Origin: Vibrio neonatus
GTDB lineage: Bacteria > Pseudomonadota > Gammaproteobacteria > Enterobacterales > Vibrionaceae
DNA: 64,000 bases
Assembly: GCF_024346975.1 (NCBI RefSeq)
Contig: NZ_AP024885.1
Coordinates: forward strand, 2,356,001 to 2,420,000
Direction: 5' to 3'
The number at the start of each line of letters is the position of its first letter. Positions within the stretch are counted from its first letter, which is position 1. Position numbers and translations under genes: made by a program. This document shows, one piece after another, positions 45,872-52,911 of this stretch. The notes beneath the pieces were generated by a model, which was given only the letters and a program-made list of their open reading frames with translations, was not told the DNA's origin and did not search any database.

Positions 45872-46384
45872 ATGACCAAAATCACTAACCGAAACTTTTG
45901 CATTGCACTGACTGAGGCTATTGGCCACAAAATCAAACCTTCCCACATTGAGCAGACGCGACGCGCTCTAGTTAAAGCCGGTCTGCTTACTAAATCGCTA
46001 GGCAAGAACCTAGTAAACATGAGCAACCAAGAAGCCGCGATTATCCTTATTGCAATTTGCTTACCTGGTACGTTAACCGATCGTGTTAATTGGGCGGCTC
46101 GTGTGGCTGCGTTCCCTGGTTTTTTAAATCGCCTTTCTGAGTTGCTCGATCACCCTGAACAGTTAGCAAAAGTGGACTATTTAAGCATCGGTGACACGTC
46201 GGCTTTGATTGGCATTGATGGTGAGAAATCCGAAGACTTTCAATATGGTAATGCGTTCCCTATTAGCTACCCAGAAGGTGGTTTTGTAGCAGTTAGCGTT
46301 GAAGTGTCACCGGCGCTATTCCGTATTGCATCGGCGGAGCTGGCCAACCTAGGTGATGACTGCGGCGAAATGGTCGCTGAATAA
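45872..46384 (+). CDS. Satellite hypothetical protein upstream of the capsid gene
   Basis: 170 residues. The first 80 ('RNFCIALTEAIGHKIKPSHIEQTRRALVKAGLLTKSLGKNLVNMSNQEAAIILIAICL') read as a helical, winged-helix-like domain; the C-terminal half is mixed. No family recognised. ATG at 45872 follows AAGGGCGA; in-frame starts at 45848 and 45821 are possible. Placed 33 bases before the capsid gene, it could be a late regulator or packaging accessory protein; not shown. Confidence 0.6.
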   Translation: MTKITNRNFCIALTEAIGHKIKPSHIEQTRRALVKAGLLTKSLGKNLVNMSNQEAAIILIAICLPGTLTDRVNWAARVAAFPGFLNRLSELLDHPEQLAKVDYLSIGDTSALIGIDGEKSEDFQYGNAFPISYPEGGFVAVSVEVSPALFRIASAELANLGDDCGEMVAE

Positions 46385-46417
46385 TTGCTTTTTTATTAAT
46401 GGGAGAAAGTACAAATT

Positions 46418-47674
46418 ATGAAAAAGTTGTATGAAATGAAGCAGGCGCGAAACAACTTAGCTAAACAAATGCGCAGCATTCACACTAAGATTGGTGATCG
46501 ATCTCCAACAGAAGAAGAGCGCCGCCAGTGGGAAGATCTTGAATCTAAATTAAATGACTTTGACGCGAAGATTGAGCGAGAAGAGCGCCTTTTATTAATG
46601 GATGAAGATGCACTTGATAATGGTGATTCAAGTTTTTCACCCGAAGGTCGCACCGCAACACCTTACCAGGATCAAAACGGTAACCCGATAGAGGTCTTAG
46701 GTAAGGAAAAGCGTTTCTTTAATCCTTCAACGCCTCAAGTGGAACAGCGTGAGCACATATCACCAGGTGCTATGATGCGCGCCATGATGTACGGCTCACG
46801 TAACGAGGCTGAAGAACGCGCCCTAGGCGGTAGTGATTCGGCAGGTGGTATTACTGTCCCGACTCATACACTACGTCAACTTATCGATATGATGCGTAAT
46901 CAGACCCAGGCTATTAATGCCGGCGTACAAACGGTCATTCTAAACACAGATAAGACTAAGATTGCCAAGATTGAGAGCGATCCTACTCCTGGTTGGCGCG
47001 CAATGAATGACAATGTGAAGGAGTCAGAGCCTACATTTTCAGGCGTAGAATTGAATGCTCACAGTCTAGCCGTAATGGTTCGCGTACCGCGTGAGTTGCT
47101 GGAAGACTCTATTAACCTCGATGAGGCGTTAGGTTTATGCCTTGCGGGCGCGATGGCGCAAGAGTTCGACCGAGCAATCTTCTTTGGTGAAGGTGAAGAA
47201 AATACACCACGCGGCATTGCTAATACTACAGGAATACTTAAGCATCCTTTAGACGGACCATTAACGAGTTACACTCCTATCCTTAATGCATTACAGATGC
47301 TAGAGGAGTCTAACAGTTTGAGCCATACCGCCGCGGTAATGGCTCCACGTTCTAAGTATGCGTTTGGTGGTTTGGTCGATACGACTGGCCAGCCTATTCG
47401 TAAGCCTGAAATTATTAGTGCACTACCACTCCTATCGACAAATCAATTCCCAGTTAATGAAGGCGTCGGCACAAATGAAAGCCAAATCATGGCCGGTGAC
47501 TTTAGCAAGGTGTTAATGGGTATTCGTTCTAACTTGCGAGTAGAGATATTACGTGAGAAGTACGCCGATCAAATGCAGTACGCATTTATCGCCCATTTAC
47601 GCGGTGATGTGGCCGTAGCTCAGCCAAAAGCTATCTGTCAGATCACCGGTATCCAACCGCCAGCTGCGGCGTAA
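46418..47674 (+). CDS. HK97-fold phage major capsid protein
   Basis: 418 residues. An N-terminal coiled-coil scaffold (about 1-70: 'KKLYEMKQARNNLAKQMRSIHTKIGDRSPTEEERRQWEDLESKLNDFDAKIER') is followed by a linker and the HK97 fold. The fold carries 'GGITVPTHTLRQLIDMMRNQTQAINAG' and 'VRVPRELLEDS...DEALGLCLAGAMAQEFDRAIFFG', and later 'GDFSKVLMGIRSNLRVEILRE'. The gene is intact, preceded by GGGAGAAAG. No prohead protease, portal or head-tail genes accompany it, so a complete head cannot be built from the island as it stands. Confidence 0.93.
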   Translation: MKKLYEMKQARNNLAKQMRSIHTKIGDRSPTEEERRQWEDLESKLNDFDAKIEREERLLLMDEDALDNGDSSFSPEGRTATPYQDQNGNPIEVLGKEKRFFNPSTPQVEQREHISPGAMMRAMMYGSRNEAEERALGGSDSAGGITVPTHTLRQLIDMMRNQTQAINAGVQTVILNTDKTKIAKIESDPTPGWRAMNDNVKESEPTFSGVELNAHSLAVMVRVPRELLEDSINLDEALGLCLAGAMAQEFDRAIFFGEGEENTPRGIANTTGILKHPLDGPLTSYTPILNALQMLEESNSLSHTAAVMAPRSKYAFGGLVDTTGQPIRKPEIISALPLLSTNQFPVNEGVGTNESQIMAGDFSKVLMGIRSNLRVEILREKYADQMQYAFIAHLRGDVAVAQPKAICQITGIQPPAAA

Positions 47675-47702
47675 ACCAGCTTTCCTTTAGCTAAATACGA
47701 TC

Positions 47703-47729
47703 AAGCCCAGGTAAAACTGGGCTTATTTT
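47703..47729 (+). terminator. Terminator after the capsid gene
   Basis: AAGCCCAG pairs with CTGGGCTT around GTAAAA, then ATTTTG. Confidence 0.7.
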
Positions 47730-47781
47730 GAAACAAATCAATTCTAAAACATTAAAGAAATAGCGAAAAAGGCCGTTAAAA

Positions 47782-47880
47782 ATGACTTTTTTCACTGCTT
47801 TTCTAGGTAGCGCCGGCAGGGTCACCCCCTTTGATTGGGTCAGTGCTACCGCCTTTAAACGTAGTCCTGACGAAGGTTAG
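47782..47880 (+). CDS. Possible small ORF (32 aa), doubtful
   Basis: ATG at 47782 opens 32 codons beginning MTFFTAFLGSAGRVTPFDW. No good ribosome binding site. It lies in the decayed stretch after the capsid gene and may be a leftover of a longer gene. Confidence 0.25.
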   Translation: MTFFTAFLGSAGRVTPFDWVSATAFKRSPDEG

Positions 47881-47885
47881 AGAGA

Positions 47886-47915
47886 GGGGGAGGTTAAATC
47901 TCTACAGCCTCCCCC
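47886..47915. repeat. GC-rich inverted repeat
   Basis: GGGGGAGG (47886-47893) and CCTCCCCC (47908-47915) are exact inverted arms 14 bases apart, in the noncoding stretch before the broken terminase. No T tail, so not a typical terminator. Confidence 0.55.
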
Positions 47916-47981
47916 GTCAGTACCGCCCCCCCAGGGAAATTTTTATGTGCAATAAATAAGGATTTTTTTTTGGGAGGTTTT

Positions 47982-48404
47982 GTGAGATCTAGCGTTAGTT
48001 CTCCTAATGTAGGACAAAAGATAAATAAGTTAGCAGGTGTGAGTAACCCGTGCTCTATCTCTTGGTGAGCTGCGTGATGTGTCGGCGGTATCGTTATGGG
48101 AGTCGCAAAGAAAGGTAATGCTCGAGCGTAGTACTTTGAGTTGAGAGGATACCTCCATCCTGATGGCGTATTGCGATGTGATCTCTGGATGATTCAAGTT
48201 GATGAAGATATTAGTAACTACGGCTTCTACACAGAGACGGAAGACTGAGAGCTAAAGAAGTGCCCGGCCGTGAGTGTTCGAAATGACGTAGCTAAGCAAC
48301 TGACCCGCACTGATAGTTTGCTTGGATTAGCTCCTAATGCCCAATCCCGATTCATAGGTGAAGGTGGCGATAAAGGTGATGGTAACGAACTTAATGAATT
48401 CTAA
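47982..48404 (+). pseudogene. Small terminase subunit (P27/TerS family), broken
   Basis: The C-terminal part is recognisable. 'ISNYGFYTETED', then an in-frame TGA (48246-48248), then 'ELKKCPAVSVRNDVAKQLTRTDSLLGLAPNAQSRF', match the P27-family ending (helper segment, N/C-P-x-x-S-x-x-N/R, 'LGL.P..r.r'). Upstream, frames must be shifted at least twice to join pieces such as 'RALSLGELRDVSAVSLWESQRK'. The first piece starts at GTG 47982 after GGGAGG; that N-terminal end is uncertain. The protein would have recognised cos for packaging and is not functional. Confidence 0.7.
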
Positions 48405-48426
48405 CGTATAGCGAGATTTCATCCGC

Positions 48427-48486
48427 GGGTCCTCCCTGGCGTTCTCACCACGGGTATACGGCCTCGCAGGATTTCGCTATTTATGA
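48427..48486 (+). other. Lambda-type cos site (cosQ and cosN)
   Basis: From 48427, GGGTCCTCCCTGG resembles lambda cosQ (GGGTCCTTTCCGG). CGCAGGATTTCGCTATTTATGA (48465-48486, split here as CGCAGGATTT and CGCTATTTATGA) matches the first bases of the lambda left arm after cosN with two differences. The 12 bases before it (48453-48464) end CCT, as in lambda. Order and spacing agree with cosQ-cosN. It would be cut by a helper phage terminase to package island DNA. Confidence 0.8.
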
Positions 48487-48630
48487 GAATTTCTGACGGG
48501 GGGTTGTTGTTTATATATCGCCTATTTGGCCGCATGCAAAACAGACAGTTAACTTTCCCACATGTACAAAGATCCTTTCGCAAAACCAGATCATTCCCCC
48601 TGTTATCTACCGAGATACTTTAAAAGCCAT

Positions 48631-48840
48631 AAAATGGACGTTAATTGCAAATAAGAGGAATTCAGAAACAACAACCTGCTAGTAGCGATGTCATTAATGC
48701 TCCACAAATTGAGGAGTATAAATTGAACAAAATCCAAAAATGGATGTTAATTGCAAATAAGAGAAATTCAGAAACAACAACCCGCTAGTGGGCGCTATTA
48801 ATACTCCATAAATTGATGATTATTAATTGAACAAAGTCCA
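48631..48840 (+). repeat. Tandem duplication of about 105 bp
   Basis: Copy 1 (48631-48736) and copy 2 (48737-48840) both start AAAATGGA(C/T)GTTAATTG and end in AATTGAACAAA(A/G)TCC-type sequence, with about 15% divergence. Copy 2 is flanked by 13-bp inverted arms ATCCAAAAATGGA (48732) and TCCATTTTTGGAT (48837). No coding capacity. Confidence 0.85.
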
Positions 48841-48875
48841 TTTTTGGATTTTGTATTAAAGTGACTTTTTCACAA

Positions 48876-48896
48876 TGTACCACCAGATGTACCAAC
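48876..48896. repeat. Candidate integrase arm/Xis site, right end
   Basis: TGTACCA, four-base gap, ATGTACCAAC. It is the same arrangement as at 40616-40636 near the left end, in the same orientation, 55 bases before attR. Confidence 0.5.
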
Positions 48897-48950
48897 TGAT
48901 AAAATCAAAACAAATAACACCCAACAAGATCAATATGTTAAGAGATTAAT

Positions 48951-48971
48951 TCAGGTTTGCGAGGGCCACCA
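48951..48971 (+). repeat. attR: imperfect copy of the tRNA-Ile2 end
   Basis: 21 bases matching the tRNA 3' end except two substitutions and one missing G (GAGGGCC instead of GAGGGGCC). It marks the right end of the island. Confidence 0.8.
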
Positions 48972-48978
48972 AATTAAA

Positions 48979-49016
48979 GAAAGGCGTAGTGGATTATTAC
49001 CTACTACGCCTTTTTT
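48979..49016 (+). terminator. Original tRNA-Ile2 terminator, displaced
   Basis: AAGGCGTAGT pairs with ACTACGCC plus A:T pairs around a GGATTATTACCT-type loop, followed by six T. It begins right after attR, so before insertion it closed the tRNA transcript. Confidence 0.85.
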
Positions 49017-49089
49017 ACGTCTAAAAACCAGCAACAACCGCTGCTAGTTCACACATTTTATTCAGCCTATTTTATTAACTAATGCACTC

Positions 49090-50250
49090 TTACTCAGTAC
49101 AGTTATCAACAAACGTTACGGTTGCAGGCCAGTCGCTGAATATGCCAATCGCATTAATATCATTCTTTAGTACGTTAACAACTTCTAGTTCATTGTAGTC
49201 GGTGTATTGACGCTCGATAGTCCATGTAATGATGTCTAGTCCTGACTCTTTAATCTCGTTCGCATAATCGGTTGCGATGACTTCATCACCCGATTTTGTT
49301 ACTAGTAGCGGATAAATAGGGGCGATGATATTGATGCCTTTTTCTACGATTTCAGCTGGAGTTGGGACGTTGTTTAGAGAGAAAGTCAGGTATACGCCCT
49401 GCTCTCCAAATTCTGGGGTGTTGGCTACCCAGTATTCAACATCGTCGATTAAGAATGACTGCGGGTAAACGTCACTAGGTGCAACGCCCGCATCGATATA
49501 TTCTTGGATCATTTTTTGAGCAAACTCTTCTTGAGTTAGCCCAGCTGCGGCTAAGTCTTGTGCATCCGGCGTTTTTAGCTCTGGAGTCATTTTTACGCCA
49601 AGTTCTTTAAACAAAGCGATACTTTCTTTATGCGTCATCAGAGTACCAGTACCGGCATAAAGATCAGTACGGTAGCTTGGCGTCGCATCCATATATTCAG
49701 CAACTGTGGTCGCGTTTGGATTATATGCGTCCATTTTGCCTTGCAGTGACTTAAATTCAGCCAGGGTAAAATCAGAAGTGCGACACTCTGCCTGTGCTTT
49801 AACGCCGTTAAGCTCATCGGCTGGTGTAAATGGGATTGAACATTTATCTGCCAGTTCAGTTGCTAGTACATTGGTGGTAGTGTGTAGATCTGAGTGGGAA
49901 TGACGGCACACTAATTCAGCGTCGCTAGTAAAGGCTACGTCACATTCCAGTACGCCAGCACCCATGCGCGCAGCGGCAACGTAGCTTTCTTTAGTATGTT
50001 CAGGGAACATTAATGGTGCGCCGCGGTGCCCGATAGAAAGCTCACTCTTTTCAAAATTAGATTGGTTATTTAGACAACTTGTTAAGCTATCCTTTAGCTC
50101 TCCCTCTGCCAGTTGGTCAACCAAATAAGCAGGACGAGGGCCAAGTTGAATATTTGCCTCTGTTGGAGCTTCAATATCAAGACTCTCACTATCACAGGCT
50201 GCAATTAAAGAAATGGAAAGAAAGACAAACCCAGTTTTAAAACGAATCAT
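49090..50250 (-). CDS. Lipoprotein glycerophosphodiester phosphodiesterase
   Basis: 386 residues. A lipoprotein signal peptide ends with lipobox LIAAC (Cys19), so it is anchored to a membrane facing the periplasm. The GDPD barrel shows His75-Arg-Gly (GHRGAPLMFPEHT), Glu102 and Asp104 (LECDV), and His117 (CRHSHSD), the catalytic and metal residues. It splits glycerophosphodiesters to glycerol-3-phosphate and alcohol, a route to phosphate and carbon. It resembles GlpQ in being exported but is longer; the symbol is left blank. Confidence 0.88.
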   Translation of the reverse strand: MIRFKTGFVFLSISLIAACDSESLDIEAPTEANIQLGPRPAYLVDQLAEGELKDSLTSCLNNQSNFEKSELSIGHRGAPLMFPEHTKESYVAAARMGAGVLECDVAFTSDAELVCRHSHSDLHTTTNVLATELADKCSIPFTPADELNGVKAQAECRTSDFTLAEFKSLQGKMDAYNPNATTVAEYMDATPSYRTDLYAGTGTLMTHKESIALFKELGVKMTPELKTPDAQDLAAAGLTQEEFAQKMIQEYIDAGVAPSDVYPQSFLIDDVEYWVANTPEFGEQGVYLTFSLNNVPTPAEIVEKGINIIAPIYPLLVTKSGDEVIATDYANEIKESGLDIITWTIERQYTDYNELEVVNVLKNDINAIGIFSDWPATVTFVDNCTE

Positions 50251-50431
50251 AGTAACACTACTCTTATTAGACTTATTTTAGAAAAGAAGGTCACGATTTA
50301 ATCCTGATAGCGTTTAATTCTCATGACTGATTTATTAATTATTGAGTATGTTTTGATAGATGGAAAACGTGGGCAGCTAAATTTACGGTAATCCGCCATT
50401 AAATCAGCTTCAAAGAAAATCACTAAAAACT

Positions 50432-50470
50432 AAAACGCCCCTTTACTGTATTAAACAATAAAGAGGCGTT
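50432..50470 (-). terminator. Terminator of the alginate lyase gene
   Basis: On the minus strand AACGCCTCTTTA pairs with TAAAGGGGCGTT (one mismatch) around a T/A-rich loop, followed by TTAGTTTTT. Confidence 0.75.
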
Positions 50471-50501
50471 GGCTATAAAAAGACGGTTGTCTTTATTTTA
50501 A

Positions 50502-52517
50502 CTAGTCATGAGTAACGTCAATTACAGTGAAGGTTACAGATGCGTAATCAGGGTATTCTGTACCTGTTCTGTTCTGATTATATAGGCCTGCTTTAAAGTA
50601 CATATAATCTGAAGCATAGAAGTCAGAGATTGTGATTGCGTCTGTATCACTTGAGTTACGGATGGTTTGCTTAGAACGTGTTTTGGTGTAAGCGATTGAA
50701 TCCGCTGTCGTGTAAGTGTAGCCGTCATGCCAAACTGTCACTTTTAGTTGGTCGCCAGTTAGGTCAATTTCATAGCTCCACTCATCACCTAGTGCGATAC
50801 CATTTTCAGGTTCAACTGGGTCACCACTTGCGTCTTGATCTGTATCGTTTTTATCAGTAAAACCGATAATGTTGATACGGTCACCTGGGTCACCGCTAGA
50901 GTCATCTACAGTAAAGAATACAGAGCCTTTGTCGTGCTCAGGTAGTTTACGGTAGTAGATCTTCACTGGTTCATGATCTTCACCATGAATCTGACCTACA
51001 ATGATACGACCAATTTGATCTTCGCTTGTTGCATCCACAGAAACTTGGTTTACCACTAGCGTAGCTTTCATGTTGCCGTCAACACCACCAGCATCTGACT
51101 GGTTAGAAGATGATGCTTCACTTGTTACCCAGTTGTTTTTAGTGATGCCTTTAACATTAGCGTCACCGCCGTCTGAGTATCTTGCCATTAGCTCGCGCAG
51201 TTCTGAACGAGGGTAGCTAGAGCCACCTGAACTTGCTGCGTCGTTTTTAACAGTGAAGGTTACACAACCATCATTAAAGATAATTTCTTCAGCGCCGTTA
51301 GAGCCAAGAGTTTTGTTATCCACAAGGTCTTGAATATCTTCAACATCATTCATTGATACACCATCACCGGTGGTGTAACCCCAAATCGACATATCAATAT
51401 TACAGCTACCGACAATCTCACCGCCTGAACCAGAGTCACCTGAACCTGAATCACCTGAGCCAGAATCTGCATCTGAGTCACCCGAGCCTGAATCAGAATC
51501 GCCAGAACCGCTGTCAGAACCAGAATCTGATTCACTACCGTCACAGCCATAAACTTGCGTTTCAATGATGCTGTTCCACTCAGAACCTGCAGAGTTACCA
51601 GAGCCGATAATACGAACATAACGAGCTTCGGTGTCTGCTACATCAATATCTTCGAAACCAGAATCTGCACCTGATGAAATGCCACCAGAAAGTACGGTTG
51701 TCCAGTTACTGTTATCTGTTGATGTTTCCACATCAAAATAAGAGCTACGAGCGTTACCTTTGTACCATTGAATCGCTAAATCAGTAACTGAAGCTTGAGA
51801 GCCTAAGTCAAATGTAATGGCTTTTCCGATGCCGTTAGAAGACCAACGAGACTCATCTGTTGTATTATTATCGTACGTGTTTTCAGGTCCATGACCATCA
51901 TTCGTGCCATCATCATAAGCACTAACAATGCTTAATTGACCACTATTATCTACGCTACAAGTACCGCCTACGCTACCAGAATCGCCATCGCCAGAGTCAC
52001 TGTCAGAGCCATCATCAGTGTCCGGATCTGGGTCTGGAGTTGTACCAGAGTCACCACCATCTTCCGTGCTTTCTAGGGTAAAGTCATCTAGGCGACCTTC
52101 ATCCCCACCATAGCCACCAAAGATAGTTACTGACGTTGCAGAGCCAGAATTGAACGAAAGGCTAACCTGCTGGAAGTCATCCCCACCCCCAGTATTGCTG
52201 TATGTTTGACCATCAACAACAGCGCCAATCTCACCCAAACCTTTAACATAAGCACTTAATAAATAAGTAGTATTTGGTTCAACCGTTAACACTTGCTCAA
52301 CTTTACCTGCTGAGCCAGTAATTTTCGCTGAACGCGAACCTGTGCGAGCATCCCCTGAAATTGCTGAAGGGTCGGTATCAGACCAACCGTCAAAACTGCT
52401 TTCAAAACTGGCATTTTCAATGAAGACTGTTGCCGCATGTACAGCCGGCAGAACCCCGACCGACAAGGCTGCAGCGACAACTGCAGTAATATATTTCTGT
52501 TTTGTCTTAAGCATCAT
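50502..52517 (-). CDS. Secreted alginate lyase (PL7) with two carbohydrate-binding modules
   Basis: 671 residues. There is a signal peptide (1-28), then a CBM_4_9-like beta-sandwich (about 30-150), a Ser/Gly/Asp linker, an F5/8 type C (CBM32-like) domain (about 187-325), a second 'GDSDSGSG' repeat linker (330-366), and a PL7 alginate lyase (about 370-671). The catalytic motifs are PRSELRE (436-442), QIH (509-511) and YFKAGLYNQ (640-648). It cleaves alginate by beta-elimination outside the cell. The QIH variant is usually linked to activity on polyguluronate. The linkers are encoded by degenerate minisatellite DNA. Confidence 0.93.
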   Translation of the reverse strand: MMLKTKQKYITAVVAAALSVGVLPAVHAATVFIENASFESSFDGWSDTDPSAISGDARTGSRSAKITGSAGKVEQVLTVEPNTTYLLSAYVKGLGEIGAVVDGQTYSNTGGGDDFQQVSLSFNSGSATSVTIFGGYGGDEGRLDDFTLESTEDGGDSGTTPDPDPDTDDGSDSDSGDGDSGSVGGTCSVDNSGQLSIVSAYDDGTNDGHGPENTYDNNTTDESRWSSNGIGKAITFDLGSQASVTDLAIQWYKGNARSSYFDVETSTDNSNWTTVLSGGISSGADSGFEDIDVADTEARYVRIIGSGNSAGSEWNSIIETQVYGCDGSESDSGSDSGSGDSDSGSGDSDADSGSGDSGSGDSGSGGEIVGSCNIDMSIWGYTTGDGVSMNDVEDIQDLVDNKTLGSNGAEEIIFNDGCVTFTVKNDAASSGGSSYPRSELRELMARYSDGGDANVKGITKNNWVTSEASSSNQSDAGGVDGNMKATLVVNQVSVDATSEDQIGRIIVGQIHGEDHEPVKIYYRKLPEHDKGSVFFTVDDSSGDPGDRINIIGFTDKNDTDQDASGDPVEPENGIALGDEWSYEIDLTGDQLKVTVWHDGYTYTTADSIAYTKTRSKQTIRNSSDTDAITISDFYASDYMYFKAGLYNQNRTGTEYPDYASVTFTVIDVTHD

Positions 52518-52911
52518 AATTAATGATATCCCTAAAGATTATTAGCTAATGAAGACCCCTGATAATTCATCTTCAATCCCTATATAACAGATATATGATT
52601 GTTATATTCTTATAATACAAATCATTTCTGTTGAAACTAAAAGTAACGTAAATTTACTTTTTATCAACATTGAAAATTACAGAACAATTCAAAGTAGGAT
52701 ACGCATCACAGTTAATATGAAATTTAGGGTTATTAATTTGAGCTAGCTCGCTCACACTTTGTAGGGGTAATTAGGGGGTCAGGTCTTGAATTTTGCATTA
52801 ATAATATTTAGTTAAATCAAAAGGTTTAGCCATAATATGTACTAAACCTTACATGAGGACTTTCTTATATATTGGAGATCATAACTTAATTTTCAAAAGC
52901 TAAAACTTAGT
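52518..52911. other. Intergenic region upstream of the alginate lyase gene
   Basis: About 390 bases, AT-rich, with no supported ORF. It should hold the alginate lyase promoter near 52530-52700. It contains the first copy of the 23-nt repeat (52775-52797). Confidence 0.5.
52775..52797 (+). repeat. 23-nt repeat, copy 1 (GGGGTCAGGTCTTG...)
   Basis: Identical over 23 bases to 55023-55045, same orientation. The sequence begins GGGGTCAGGTCTTGAATTTT. The two copies flank the glycerate kinase and exported FAH genes. Similar sequence is often seen next to REP-associated (RAYT/IS200-like) transposase genes in Vibrio, to my recollection. Confidence 0.8.

Larger units (their letters stand above)
40494..48971 (+). 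mobile_element. Phage satellite (PICI-like island) inserted in tRNA-Ile2
   Basis: About 8.5 kb bounded by the tRNA 3' end and an imperfect copy of it. The order is integrase, hypothetical, AlpA, hypothetical, C4-like RNA with Icd-like gene, small hypothetical, O-like replication protein with iterons, hypothetical, HK97 major capsid protein, broken small terminase, cos site. No tail, lysis, portal, protease or large terminase genes are present, so it cannot make virions alone. Int, AlpA, rep and cos together define Gram-negative phage-inducible chromosomal islands. The capsid gene and TerS remnant suggest descent from the capsid-forming kind. Confidence 0.85.

Noticed and set aside
51420..51540. 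CRISPR-like or transposon repeat in the alginate lyase gene
   Set aside because: The short repeats encode an in-frame Ser/Gly/Asp linker within an intact protein, a coding minisatellite.
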